Assembly (NCBI GenBank): GCA_948485625.1
Contig: CAOMRW010000011.1
Location: 1 to 52,425, forward strand
From: an uncultured Clostridia bacterium
GTDB taxonomy: Bacteria; Bacillota; Clostridia; TANB77; CAG-508
DNA: 52,425 nt
Direction of reading: 5' to 3'
The notes under the pieces are model-generated. The model had not been told where the DNA came from and did no database searches. It saw nothing but the letters and a program-made list of their open reading frames with translations. The translations under genes and the position numbers were made by a program. Shown here in pieces: positions 24,888 through 34,228 of this stretch (position 1 is its first letter; each line of letters begins with the position of its first letter).

Positions 24888-25454
24888 TTATTTCTTTCTA
24901 TACCATTTCGCAAATTCTTCCATTGAATCAATTGATTCATATTTTATTCTATTTTTTCTTTCTTCATCTGTCATTTGTGCTAATGTTTTATCATATCCAT
25001 AAGGTATATATATGTACCATAGGTCTGACCATTTTTTATCTGTATCGTTTCCTAATACTTCTTCTGCTAATGTTCCTTCATGTTTTCCCATGAATTGATA
25101 TAGTTCTTTTCCATCATAATATGATAAGCATTCTGTAAATCTACATTTTCTATTTTCTTTTTTCTCCATTAATTTTAATATTCCATCAATCTTTATGGTT
25201 TCTAAAGCAAAGTTTACAAATGCTTTTGGAAATCCATTTAGTTCATCTATCCAAAAACCACAGTCTAAAGATATACATGGTTTATTTACTAATTTATATG
25301 CTTCTTTTACCTTATATTCTGATATATATTTTATATCATCACTTCTTGGTTCTTCTAATTCATATTCAAATACTTTAAAATTAATTTCTTTTAAGTCTTT
25401 TTTTGCAGATGCTATTTTTCCTTTGTTATGTGTTACAAATATTATTTCTTCCAT
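24888..25454 (-). CDS. HAM1/RdgB-family non-canonical purine NTP pyrophosphatase-like protein
   Basis: 188 residues starting with the family motif VTHNKGKIASAKKDL, then SLDCGFWIDELNGFPKAFVNFAL (matching the substrate-pocket region of RdgB) and a C-terminal LAQMTDEERKNRIKYESIDSMEEF. RdgB-type enzymes hydrolyse dITP/XTP to keep them out of DNA. It is more divergent than the usual housekeeping copy and shorter at the C-terminus. It lies 27 nt downstream of a HAD phosphatase gene in the same direction. Confidence 0.82.
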   Translation of the reverse strand: MEEIIFVTHNKGKIASAKKDLKEINFKVFEYELEEPRSDDIKYISEYKVKEAYKLVNKPCISLDCGFWIDELNGFPKAFVNFALETIKIDGILKLMEKKENRKCRFTECLSYYDGKELYQFMGKHEGTLAEEVLGNDTDKKWSDLWYIYIPYGYDKTLAQMTDEERKNRIKYESIDSMEEFAKWYRKK

Positions 25455-25481
25455 TATATCCTCCTATCTATACTTCTCATA

Positions 25482-26198
25482 TTATAGTATATTTTTTAAT
25501 TCTAATAATTCTTTTATTTCGTAGTTGACTTTATATTGTTCATTTTTTAATTGGTTTGGATTAAACCAACATGTATCTATTTTATTTTTAATTCCTCCTA
25601 ATATATCTTTATCTAATTCGTCTCCTACTATAAGCATATTTTCTTTGTTTTGATTGTTTATTTTTTCAAAAAAAGTTCTAAAAAATTCATCATGTGGTTT
25701 CATATGTCCCGCTTCTTCTGCTGAAAATGCATATTTAATATATTTTTGTGCATTTATTTTATTTAATTTATCATTTACTATTTTAGTTGGACTGTTAGTT
25801 ACTATATATAATTCATAATTTTTTTCATATAAATACTTTAGTATTTCTGTAGAATTTTTTATTGGAACTATTTTTTCTTTTAATAATTTTATGTATTTAT
25901 CGTTTATTTCCTTTGCTTCTTCTAATGTAATATCATTAAAATATTTTATAAATCTTTGTGCCCTTACCCATTGTGTTTTTTCTTCAACTGTATTGAATTT
26001 GTATGGTTCTTTAATTTTCCCCTCTGCTCTATCTTTCCAAAATTGATTATCTAATTCTATAAATTCTTTTAATTCTTTATCTGTTGCATTTTCTTTTCTT
26101 TCAATTAATATCTTTTTTATTGCATATTTTCTATTTTGGTTATCATCTACTAATGTATTATCTAAATCAAATAATATCTGTTTATATATTTTAGGCAT
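25482..26198 (-). CDS. HAD-superfamily hydrolase (YjjG-like nucleotidase)
   Basis: 238 residues. Motif I FDLDNTLVDD, helical cap, motif II VTNSPT, motif III lysine around AGHMKPHDEFF, motif IV VGDELDKDILGG. The YjjG branch acts on pyrimidine monophosphates, and a role in nucleotide-pool cleaning would fit the neighbouring HAM1-like gene; the substrate is not shown by sequence. The start at 26198 is set by AAGGAGGAATTTTTT. Confidence 0.85.
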   Translation of the reverse strand: MPKIYKQILFDLDNTLVDDNQNRKYAIKKILIERKENATDKELKEFIELDNQFWKDRAEGKIKEPYKFNTVEEKTQWVRAQRFIKYFNDITLEEAKEINDKYIKLLKEKIVPIKNSTEILKYLYEKNYELYIVTNSPTKIVNDKLNKINAQKYIKYAFSAEEAGHMKPHDEFFRTFFEKINNQNKENMLIVGDELDKDILGGIKNKIDTCWFNPNQLKNEQYKVNYEIKELLELKNIL

Positions 26199-26257
26199 AA
26201 AAAATTCCTCCTTATATGAAAATTTTATCATATATTGAGGAAATATGCATGTCAGAA

Positions 26258-26737
26258 TTATTTTTTTATTTTTATTTTATCATCATATCTTTCTTCTAAT
26301 ATTTTATATTCTAGAATATCTTCTAATTTAAATAATCTTATTTCACTTCTTAATTCGCAAAATGCTGCTACATACCATTTGTCTATATAGCAAAATAGTT
26401 CTGCTGGATGAATTATTCTTTTGGTTATTCCTGAATTAATAGATTTATATTGTATCTCTATTTTATTTCTATTTTTTATGGCTTTTTTCATTATAATATA
26501 CATTTCTTCTTTTACTATATCTTCTAATTTTAAAAAGTTATTTTCTTTTTCAATTTGATATCCACCATATTTTCCAGTAATTGATTTTATATATATTCCT
26601 GATTGTTCTAATTCTAATTTGTATTGTCTTATCATTCTTTCTGATACTTCTAACTTTTCTGATAATTCATGTATGCTGTGTATTTTTTCATCTTTTAATA
26701 TTTGTATCATATTTAACATATTAGAAATCTTACTCAT
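26258..26737 (-). CDS. HTH-WYL transcriptional regulator (short form)
   Basis: 159 residues. An N-terminal winged helix-turn-helix (HSIHELSEKLEVSERMIRQYKLEL, with the wing IKSITGKYGGYQI) is followed by a WYL-like beta domain (KIEIQYKSINSGITKRIIHPAELFCYIDKWYVAAFCELRSEIRLFKLEDI). It lacks the usual C-terminal WCX extension. It is followed downstream by the HAD and HAM1-like genes and could control them. WYL regulators often sense DNA-derived ligands. Confidence 0.85.
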   Translation of the reverse strand: MSKISNMLNMIQILKDEKIHSIHELSEKLEVSERMIRQYKLELEQSGIYIKSITGKYGGYQIEKENNFLKLEDIVKEEMYIIMKKAIKNRNKIEIQYKSINSGITKRIIHPAELFCYIDKWYVAAFCELRSEIRLFKLEDILEYKILEERYDDKIKIKK

Positions 26738-26760
26738 TTTTTTACCTCTTTTATTCTTAG

Positions 26761-27487
26761 TTATTCATCTAACATTAATTTTGTATTTTTATCTTTTAAT
26801 CTTTTTAATTGCTCTTTTTCTATTTCTTTAATATTTTTATTTGGAGTTGGTAAATCTTCTGGTAATGTTCCTCCAATATCTTCTATTGCTTTTCTTACTT
26901 TTGTTCCTACTTCATAATGAGTATTAGTTGCTTTTTTACAACCATATATTTTATCTTTTTTTAATCTTTCTTCTGTTTGTGATATTCTAAATAAATTTGC
27001 AATTAGTTCTGTACTTCCCATAAAATCAAGTATTTTTTCATCGTCCTTTAATTTTTTTCTTTTATGTATATCATCTACTGTTAATCCTCCATATAAACCC
27101 ATATATCCTGCATTTTGAAATTTTCGCATTTGAATTGCAAAATATGTTTGTCCTAGTGCAATTACTTTTTCTTGGATCTCCATTTTGTACAATAAGATAA
27201 CATGCATATCTTGACAATTCATAATCAATTATTTTCTTCTGAGTTGCTCCTGCTTCAACGATTTTGCTGACCTCAGCAAAATCGTCATCTATATTTTTTC
27301 CACTATTCTTACATGCTAGCTTAGCTCTATCTATTACTTTTGCAAAGTTTCTCCATTGTACATATTGTAAAACTTCACTTAGTTCTCTTGCACTCCAATA
27401 TTCTGTCCCATCTTCTCTAATATTTTTTATTTTATCAAAATTTTTGTATTCTTCTGCTTGTAAATTGCTCAATTGCATCATCTCCAT
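26761..27487 (-). pseudogene. dinD: DNA-damage-inducible protein D homologue, frameshifted in an A-run
   Basis: The upstream frame (27487 to 27071) reads FDKIKNIREDGTEYWSARELSEVLQYVQW... and RYACYLIVQNGDPRK. The downstream frame (to 26761) continues VIALGQTYFAIQMRKFQNAGYMGLYGG... and DFMGSTELIANLFRISQTEERL. These are consecutive parts of one DinD/Bro-N-like protein. Removing one A from the AAAAA run (27166-27170) joins them into about 240 residues. E. coli dinD is SOS-induced and DinD inhibits RecA filaments. It sits next to recN, another SOS gene. A homopolymer sequencing error, phase variation or real inactivation are all possible. Confidence 0.75.
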
Positions 27488-27541
27488 TATTATATTTTTA
27501 TGTCTTAATATTTATCTTGTCTTATTTTTAATTCTTAAATA

Positions 27542-29173
27542 TTAACTTGCTTTTTTATTTCTCAGTTGAGTTGCATATTGTATTGTTGTTTCATTTATTT
27601 CGCCAGATGAGATTCTTGCAATTTCTTCTATTGTTTCTTTTTCATTTAATAGTTTTATATTAGTATTTGTTCTTTCATCTACAACTTTTTTACTTATAAA
27701 ATAATTATAATCTGCAATTGCTGCAATACTTGGTAAGTGTGAGATACATAATACTTGATGATTTTTTGATATTCCATTTAATTTTTCTGCTACTGAATTT
27801 GCTGCTTTTCCACTTATTCCTGTGTCTATTTCGTCAAATATTAATACTGGCATTTTGTCTGTGTCTGCTAATACTTTTTTTATTGCTAGCATTATTCTTG
27901 ACATTTCTCCTCCTGATGCTATTTTTGATAATGTTTTTTCATCTTCTCCAAGATTTGTTCTTATATAAAATTCTACTTCATCTTTTCCATTTTCAAAAAA
28001 TTGTTCTTCTATATAATCAATGTGTATATTTATTTTTGCATTTTTCATTTCTAATTCTTCTAGAACTTCATTTATATTATTACTTAATTTTTTTCCATAT
28101 TCATTTCTTAATTTGTTCATTTTCTGTGCTAATATTGTCATTTCTTCTTTTATTTGTTTTAATTCTTTTTTTAGTTTATTATTGTATTCATCTAAATTTT
28201 CTATATGTTCAACTTCTTTTTGTATTTCATTTTTGTATTCTATTATTTCTTTTATATCGTTTCCATATTTTCTTTTTAATGAGTATATTAAGTCTAGTCT
28301 TTCTTCTATTTCATTTCTTTCTTCTTCATTAAAATATATATCTTCTTTATAGTTTGAAATGTCTCTTGATATTTCTTGTAGTTCATAATATATGTTTTTT
28401 AAGTTACTTGATATTTTTTCATATGTATTATCTATATTTTCTATTTTTTCTAATGCTCTTATTGCTATATTTAGATTATCTATACTATTTTCTCCAATTG
28501 CAATATCTGCTTCATTTAAATTTGTTGATATTTTTTCTGAGTTTAACATTATCTTTCTTTTTTCTTCTAGTTGTTGTTCTTCTTTTTCTTTTAATTTTGC
28601 TTCTTCTATTTCATTTATTTGATATTTTAATAGGTCTAGTTTTCTTTCTCTTTCTTTTTCATCTCCATAATTTGCTTTTAATTCTTTTTTTATTTCTAAA
28701 TATCTTTGATATTTTTCTTTATATTGTTGTTTTATTTCTGTTAGTTCATTTCCAATATATCCATCTAAATATTTTAGGTGGAATTTATTATCTAATAAAC
28801 TTTGGTTGTCATTTTGTCCATGTATTTCAATGAATTTACTCATAAAATTTTTTAATTCATTTACTGTTACCATTCTTCCATTTATTTTACACATATTTTT
28901 TCCATTTAGATTTATTTCTCTTGAAATTATTATATTTCCATCTATAGAGTTTTCATTTTCAGGTTCATACATGCAGATTTCTACAAAAGAATTTGTTTCT
29001 CCTTTTCTTATCATTTCTTTTGAGAATCTTCCTCCTGATATTATTGCTAAAGAATCTATTATTAATGTTTTTCCAGCTCCTGTTTCTCCTGTTAATACAT
29101 TTAATCCTTCATTTAAATCTATACTTAAATCATCTATAATCCCTATATTTTTTATGTGTAATGTTGTTATCAT
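27542..29173 (-). CDS. recN: DNA repair protein RecN
   Basis: An SMC-like ATPase acting early in double-strand break repair. 543 residues: N-terminal head with GETGAGKTLIIDSLAIISGGR, two long coiled-coil regions (about residues 150-350), then the C-terminal head with SGGEMSRIMLAIKKVLAD signature and Walker B PVLIFDEIDTGISG. TAGGAGGTC upstream of the ATG. A strong promoter and a SOS-box-like site lie upstream. Confidence 0.96.
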   Translation of the reverse strand: MITTLHIKNIGIIDDLSIDLNEGLNVLTGETGAGKTLIIDSLAIISGGRFSKEMIRKGETNSFVEICMYEPENENSIDGNIIISREINLNGKNMCKINGRMVTVNELKNFMSKFIEIHGQNDNQSLLDNKFHLKYLDGYIGNELTEIKQQYKEKYQRYLEIKKELKANYGDEKERERKLDLLKYQINEIEEAKLKEKEEQQLEEKRKIMLNSEKISTNLNEADIAIGENSIDNLNIAIRALEKIENIDNTYEKISSNLKNIYYELQEISRDISNYKEDIYFNEEERNEIEERLDLIYSLKRKYGNDIKEIIEYKNEIQKEVEHIENLDEYNNKLKKELKQIKEEMTILAQKMNKLRNEYGKKLSNNINEVLEELEMKNAKINIHIDYIEEQFFENGKDEVEFYIRTNLGEDEKTLSKIASGGEMSRIMLAIKKVLADTDKMPVLIFDEIDTGISGKAANSVAEKLNGISKNHQVLCISHLPSIAAIADYNYFISKKVVDERTNTNIKLLNEKETIEEIARISSGEINETTIQYATQLRNKKAS

Positions 29174-29205
29174 AATAAAGACCTCCTAAATTTTTGTTCG
29201 GTCTT

Positions 29206-29257
29206 ATTATATATTCCTATTTTTAAATTGTCAATACCTTTTACGAACTTTTTTTCG
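29206..29257 (-). promoter_or_regulatory. recN promoter with LexA-box-like site
   Basis: On the minus strand TTGACA (29234-29229) and TATAAT (29211-29206) have a 17-nt spacer. About 10 bp upstream (29257-29244) is CGAAAAAAAGTTCG, one mismatch from the Gram-positive LexA box CGAACNNNNGTTCG. LexA control would fit a recN gene, but one mismatch and low complexity leave doubt. Confidence 0.5.
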
Positions 29258-29295
29258 TTTTATAATATTTATGGTTATGTTTCACAGCCAAAATA

Positions 29296-29336
29296 AAATT
29301 AAGCCCTCACATATAAAATAATGTGAAGGCTCTTTT
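29296..29336 (-). terminator. Terminator of the histidine phosphatase gene
   Basis: AGCCCTCACAT (29302-29312) / ATGTGAAGGCT (29321-29331), a few bases beyond the minus-strand stop, followed by TTAATTTTAT. Confidence 0.6.
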
Positions 29337-29340
29337 CTGA

Positions 29341-29982
29341 CTATTGATTAATATACCCACAGTCCTCATGATCTTTAATTTCTCTTATCCAACAATTCTT
29401 AGGGTTCTTCTCTTCATGAAACCATTCTGGTGAATAATGAAAGTACCTTAAAAGAAAACTTCTTAAGGTTGTACCATGTGTAAAGATAAATAGAGTATCA
29501 ATACCATGTTTCTTATAATCACGGTGTATGGTTCCCATAAATTGATGGACACGAATTGCTACATCAAATGGACTTTCTCCAAGAGGTAATCTGGCATAAA
29601 ATTTTCCATAATTTTGCCGTTGCCTTTGATATTCTTCGTATTCTCTAGGAAAAAGTTTTCCCCATTCTTCTTTTGGAATTGAGTCAAACAAGCCAAATTG
29701 CTGCTCAATAAGTGTTATATCTTCTCTTATATCAGATATATGTAGAGAAGCATTGAACTCTTCAGATGTTTGTCTTGTTCTACAATATGGACTACGCCAT
29801 ATTCTTGCATTATCAAGACAAATACCTTTTTCTTTGCAATAATTAGCAAGAAAAATGCCAGCCTCATGTGCTTGCTGTTTTCCTACTTCACTTAAAGTTA
29901 CTAAATGGTCGGGTATCCTTTTAATGTAGTTTTGTCCATTATTTGCTATAGATTCCCCGTGCCGAATAAGAAAAATATGCAT
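29341..29982 (-). CDS. Histidine phosphatase family protein (phosphoglycerate-mutase-like)
   Basis: 213 residues. Catalytic RHGES at residues 7-11, WRSPYCRTRQTSEEF with the second arginine, the acidic LIEQQFGLFDS and the second histidine in FTHGTTLRSFLLRYFH. These are the four core positions of the branch-1 family. The substrate cannot be deduced. Codon use is less AT-rich than in recN and murI, suggesting a different origin. Confidence 0.9.
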   Translation of the reverse strand: MHIFLIRHGESIANNGQNYIKRIPDHLVTLSEVGKQQAHEAGIFLANYCKEKGICLDNARIWRSPYCRTRQTSEEFNASLHISDIREDITLIEQQFGLFDSIPKEEWGKLFPREYEEYQRQRQNYGKFYARLPLGESPFDVAIRVHQFMGTIHRDYKKHGIDTLFIFTHGTTLRSFLLRYFHYSPEWFHEEKNPKNCWIREIKDHEDCGYINQ

Positions 29983-30105
29983 GTAATCACCCTTTCTATA
30001 TTTTATGTAAATATTATATCATTTTTTGTGTATTATATCAATATTTCAACAATCTTTTTTACTAATTTCTTACTAACTCTTACTACTCACATTTAAATTT
30101 ACTCT

Positions 30106-30139
30106 AAAAAAGATGATGCCCTGAGGCACCATCTTTTTT
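30106..30139 (-). terminator. Terminator of the 59-residue membrane protein gene
   Basis: AAAAAAGATGATGCC-CTGA-GGCACCATCTTTTTT, directly following the minus-strand stop at 30141. Confidence 0.7.
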
Positions 30140-30140
30140 C

Positions 30141-30320
30141 TTATTTAAAATGGAAAATCTTATGAATTATTTTTCCATCTTTTTCTTCTGTTTCTATTTT
30201 TCCTGTTAACTTCCATGGACAAATACAGCTTATTATTAATGCAATTAATAATATGATTATCCATGTAGGGTTAATCTCTAGTAATTCAATAAAATTTTTT
30301 ATTGCTACTATAGATTCCAT
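30141..30320 (-). CDS. 59-residue single-pass membrane protein
   Basis: A short ORF with TTAGGAGGAAGCA before the ATG. It reads MESIVAIKNFIELLEINPTW, then one membrane helix (about residues 20-35, IIILLIALIISCICPW), then a charged cytoplasmic-type tail. The perfect ribosome binding site and following terminator support expression. Function unknown. Confidence 0.6.
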   Translation of the reverse strand: MESIVAIKNFIELLEINPTWIIILLIALIISCICPWKLTGKIETEEKDGKIIHKIFHFK

Positions 30321-30373
30321 TGCTTCCTCCTAATTTGAAGTTACTTTTATTATAGTTTATATTATAGTTTTTG

Positions 30374-31138
30374 TCAAATTACTAATTTTTCTAGATATTT
30401 GTAAAATCTTTGTTTTTTATATTGAGAGTTACTTGAATCTATAAAATTAATTTTCCCATTTTTTTCTGAATCATTTATCAAATTTTTTTCTTTGAGAATA
30501 TCTTTTAAGTGTTTTGCTAAGCTATTTGCTCCATTAAAAAATTTTACATTTCCTAATACTTCTTGTATTTCTTTTTTTATTAATGGATAATGTGTACATC
30601 CTAAAACAACATTTTTAATTGTTCCTCCATATTTTGAAAGATTTCTTTGTAAATAAATTTGTATCTTTTCTTTATTTCCTTCTTCTATTATATCTGCTAA
30701 GCCTTTACATGCTAATATTTGTGTTTTATGATTATCATATTTTTTATATAATTTGTAAAATTTTTCACTTTCTATTGTTCCTTTTGTTGCCATTATTAAT
30801 GTTTCTTTTTCATATTCATAATCGTGAACCATTTTGTATGCTGGTTCTATTGCAATAATTATTTCTTCAGGATATCTTGTTCTTAATATTTTTGCTGCTT
30901 TTGCACTTGCAGTATTACATGCTATTACTATTGCTTTGCATTTTTGTTCTATAAATTTTTTTACAATCTTGTCACATATATTTATTATTTCTTTATCTGT
31001 TTTATCTCCATATGGATTATTTTTTGAATCACTATAATATATGTAATTTTCATTTGGTAATATTTTTAATATTTCTTTTAATACTGTTACTCCACCTATT
31101 CCTGAATCAAAAATTCCTATACTTTCTCTTTTATTCAT
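30374..31138 (-). CDS. murI: Glutamate racemase
   Basis: It makes D-glutamate for peptidoglycan. 254 residues with the two catalytic cysteines in ACNTAS and GCTHYPL, the N-terminal FDSGIGGVTVLKEI, and YYSDSKNNPYGDK. AAGGAAA precedes the start at a longer distance than usual (8-9 nt of A/T). Confidence 0.96.
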   Translation of the reverse strand: MNKRESIGIFDSGIGGVTVLKEILKILPNENYIYYSDSKNNPYGDKTDKEIINICDKIVKKFIEQKCKAIVIACNTASAKAAKILRTRYPEEIIIAIEPAYKMVHDYEYEKETLIMATKGTIESEKFYKLYKKYDNHKTQILACKGLADIIEEGNKEKIQIYLQRNLSKYGGTIKNVVLGCTHYPLIKKEIQEVLGNVKFFNGANSLAKHLKDILKEKNLINDSEKNGKINFIDSSNSQYKKQRFYKYLEKLVI

Positions 31139-31323
31139 TTTTTATTTTCCTTATAAATATTCATATTATTTATTTAAAATATATTATTTTTTTATATTTA
31201 TATATTCTTTATTTTTTATATTATATATAAATTTAATTATAAAGTCTAGTATACTATAATAAAAAAATATGATATAATAAAACCTATATAAATATTACAA
31301 AGAATGGAGTCTATTATAATAAA

Positions 31324-32151
31324 ATGAATGTTTATCATGCTTTAAATGAAATAATAGAATATATTGAGCAACATCTCACTGATGAAATATCATATTCTAA
31401 ACTTGCTACTTTTTTAGGTACTAATGAATATACTATGCAAAGTCTATTTACTTTACTTTGTAATATTTCTATTGCTGATTATATTAGAATGAGAAGATTA
31501 TCAGAGGCTGGATTTGATATATATAAATTTAATTATAAAGTAATTGATGTTGCAATAAAATATCAATATGAAAATCCTACATCATTTTCGAGAGCTTTTG
31601 AAAAGTTCCATGGTATAAAACCGAGTCAGGTAAAAAGTCTTCCTGAAAAATTGAAACTTTACACTAAACTTATTTTTGTGGAACCCTCTTCGCCTCTTCC
31701 TGACAAAATAGAATATAGTATCATTACTCAAGATGAATTAACTTTATATGGAAAGTATATTTTAACTACTCATGATACTATTTCAGATGATGCTCCTAAT
31801 TTTTGTAAAACTATGTTAGATGAATATTATAGTGCCTATGGTGGATTTGACTATGGTATGACTGTTTATTTGAATTCATTGGAAAATTCTAATAATAGAT
31901 TTTTGACTAAAAATTATGAGTATTGGGTTTTATATAAAGATGAGATTTTGGGATTTGATAAAGTTGTAATTCCTAAAAGTAAATGGCTTAAATTTTCTGT
32001 TTCATCATATAGTGCTCAAGATATTCATGAATTAATGTTAAAATTTTATTTATCATTTTTACCTAGTTGTAAATATAATTTAAAATCTTTACCTGAGCTT
32101 GAATATTATCACGATGGAGTTACTGATTTTTTAGTTGCTATTGAAGATTAG
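31324..32151 (+). CDS. AraC-family regulator with GyrI-like ligand-binding domain
   Basis: 275 residues. Two helix-turn-helix units at residues 1-105 (ISYSKLATFLGTNEYTMQSLF; VIDVAIKYQYENPTSFSRAFEKFHGIKPSQVK). A C-terminal domain about residues 115-275 resembles GyrI/SOUL-type effector domains (YSIITQDELTLYGKY..., KWLKFSV, LPELEYYHDG). It would bind a small molecule and activate transcription. It ends with a terminator, so control of the downstream ATPase gene is possible but not shown. A TATAAT at about 31272 is the likely -10. Confidence 0.85.
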   Translation: MNVYHALNEIIEYIEQHLTDEISYSKLATFLGTNEYTMQSLFTLLCNISIADYIRMRRLSEAGFDIYKFNYKVIDVAIKYQYENPTSFSRAFEKFHGIKPSQVKSLPEKLKLYTKLIFVEPSSPLPDKIEYSIITQDELTLYGKYILTTHDTISDDAPNFCKTMLDEYYSAYGGFDYGMTVYLNSLENSNNRFLTKNYEYWVLYKDEILGFDKVVIPKSKWLKFSVSSYSAQDIHELMLKFYLSFLPSCKYNLKSLPELEYYHDGVTDFLVAIED

Positions 32152-32198
32152 ATAATTTAGTTGTGTAATTATTTACAATCTTTCTATTTTTGATTTAT

Positions 32199-32238
32199 AA
32201 AACTGATTTTTTCTATACAGAAAAAGTCAGTTTTTTTG
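32199..32238 (+). terminator. Terminator of the AraC-type gene
   Basis: AAAACTGATTTTTTC-TATACA-GAAAAAGTCAGTTTT followed by a T-run. Confidence 0.7.
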
Positions 32239-32296
32239 TTTTTATTTTATATATAATCTTTTAAATTATTTAAATTTTTATTTTATGGAGGATATT

Positions 32297-34228
32297 ATGA
32301 AAAAACAAATATTATCAGAAATATACCTTACTTCTAGTAATGTAACCCCAGAATCTTGGTTAAATTTCTTGAATTCTATTTCTAAATTAAATGGTTTATT
32401 TAAGAGATGGTTTATTTATATTGTTATAGATAAAAATGAAGTTAGATATTTTTTAAGGACTTCTCGTATTATTCCACCTATTGTGAATTCTTTAAGTGAC
32501 TTTCTTATAAAAAAGTCTGATTTGAATTTTAAAGATATTTTTGATTTTTCTTCTCATAAAGGATTACCTTTTGTATTAACAAATAAAGAAAGGAATTTAT
32601 TAGATGTATTTGATAAAAGTGAAACTAAGCATAATCAAGTTTTAAAGTTTATTAAATTATCTATATTAAGTTTTAAAAAGGACCATTTTTTTACTAAAAT
32701 AAACTTCTATTTTAATAAATTTAATAAAAAATTTTTAAAAAATCGAAAAGCATTTTTCGTTATTCCTCATATGTTTTTGAGCATTAATTTTTCTATTTAT
32801 AACCGCTTCTTTTATAGGAAAAATGCAAATCAATATTTAGATATTCAAAAGGTATTACCTTTTTTAAAAAGTGATAGTCATAATGCTTTATTGAAAGTTG
32901 ATACTTTTCCTTATTTGCCTAATGATTATTATTTATACCAAAATAATTATGATTTTGATAAACATTCCATTATTATAGGTTCTAGTGGTACTGGTAAATC
33001 AAAATTAGTTAGTAGTATGATTAGTAATATTTCTCAAGTTTATAATGATATTTGTAATTATAAATTTGTTGTTATTGACCCTCATGCAAGTATAAAAGAT
33101 GATATTGGTGGTTTGGATAGTACTTCTGTTATTGATTTTAAGGATTTGGCTAATAGTTGTGATTTGTTTATTAATAGTTCTTCAAAAGATATTGTGGCTT
33201 CAACTGAGTTAATGCTTTCTTTATTTAAAACTTTAATGGAAAGTCAATATAATTCTAAATTGGAAAGAGTTTTAAGACATAGTATTTATTTATTAATGCA
33301 ATTTAAAGGATTGAATTTTAAGAATTTAAGGAGGTTGATTTCAGATGTTGAATATCGTAGCAATTTGATTAATAAATTGCAATCTACTCTTCCTGATAGT
33401 ATTACAAATTTTTTCTTAACAGATTTTAATGATTTAAAGTCAAAGTCTTATGAAGAATCTATTTCTCCTATAATTTCTTTTATTGATGAAATGGAATTAT
33501 TGCCTGCATTTCATCAAAGTGGTTATACCCCTCAAGTAAAAGATATTATTGATGAAAATTTTTTAACAATTTTTTCTCTTGACCAATCTGTTCTTGGAAA
33601 AAAAGTTACAAAAACAATTTCTGGTCTTGTTATGCAACAATTATTAGAACTAATTCAATCTTATAGTTTTGATAAGCATATTGTTTTGGTTATTGATGAA
33701 GTTGCTTTAGTTGAGAATCCTATTTTAAGTAGATTTCTTTCTGAGGCTAGAAAATATAATCTTTCTCTTATTTTAATACAACAATATTTTAGTCAAATAA
33801 GTGAAGATGTTCAAAAATCTATTTTTGCAAATGTTTCAAATTTTTATGTTTTTCGTGTTTCTAAGTCTGATGCTATTTTATTAGAAAAAAATCTACAGAT
33901 GAATGTGGCTATTCATAATTCTTATAAAATAAAACTAAAACTTTTAACAGAATTAAAAAATCGTGAATGTATTGCAAGAATAAGTAATAATGGTGTTCTA
34001 CTCCCTGCTTTTAAGGCTAGAACTATGGATTTTATACCTTGTCCTAATATTATAGTAAATCAAATTTTAAAAAGGTGTATTATTTTAGAGGATTCTGAAT
34101 CAATGCCTAAAGAGAATGATAAATCTTTTGATAATTTTTCTTTTAATATTAATAATTCATTTATTTCTTTAAGTGATATTATGGTTTCTCAATCATCTAG
34201 TAGAAAAGAGGTAAATGTTTATGGATGA
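32297..34228 (+). CDS. HerA/VirD4-like ATPase (type IV secretion coupling or DNA-pumping type)
   Basis: 643 residues. After a roughly 220-residue N-terminal part of unknown fold comes a RecA-like motor: Walker A GSSGTGKS (residues 228-235), a strand FVVIDPHASIKDD typical of DUF87/VirB4-TraD ATPases, Walker B HIVLVIDEVALV (about 461-472), and an arginine/Gln-rich RKYNLSLILIQQYFSQI motif matching the LILIxQ sensor of conjugative coupling proteins. These proteins move DNA or proteins using ATP. GGAGG five bases before 32297 sets the start. No relaxase or other conjugation gene is nearby. The stop overlaps the start of the Cys-rich gene. Confidence 0.75.
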   Translation: MKKQILSEIYLTSSNVTPESWLNFLNSISKLNGLFKRWFIYIVIDKNEVRYFLRTSRIIPPIVNSLSDFLIKKSDLNFKDIFDFSSHKGLPFVLTNKERNLLDVFDKSETKHNQVLKFIKLSILSFKKDHFFTKINFYFNKFNKKFLKNRKAFFVIPHMFLSINFSIYNRFFYRKNANQYLDIQKVLPFLKSDSHNALLKVDTFPYLPNDYYLYQNNYDFDKHSIIIGSSGTGKSKLVSSMISNISQVYNDICNYKFVVIDPHASIKDDIGGLDSTSVIDFKDLANSCDLFINSSSKDIVASTELMLSLFKTLMESQYNSKLERVLRHSIYLLMQFKGLNFKNLRRLISDVEYRSNLINKLQSTLPDSITNFFLTDFNDLKSKSYEESISPIISFIDEMELLPAFHQSGYTPQVKDIIDENFLTIFSLDQSVLGKKVTKTISGLVMQQLLELIQSYSFDKHIVLVIDEVALVENPILSRFLSEARKYNLSLILIQQYFSQISEDVQKSIFANVSNFYVFRVSKSDAILLEKNLQMNVAIHNSYKIKLKLLTELKNRECIARISNNGVLLPAFKARTMDFIPCPNIIVNQILKRCIILEDSESMPKENDKSFDNFSFNINNSFISLSDIMVSQSSSRKEVNVYG

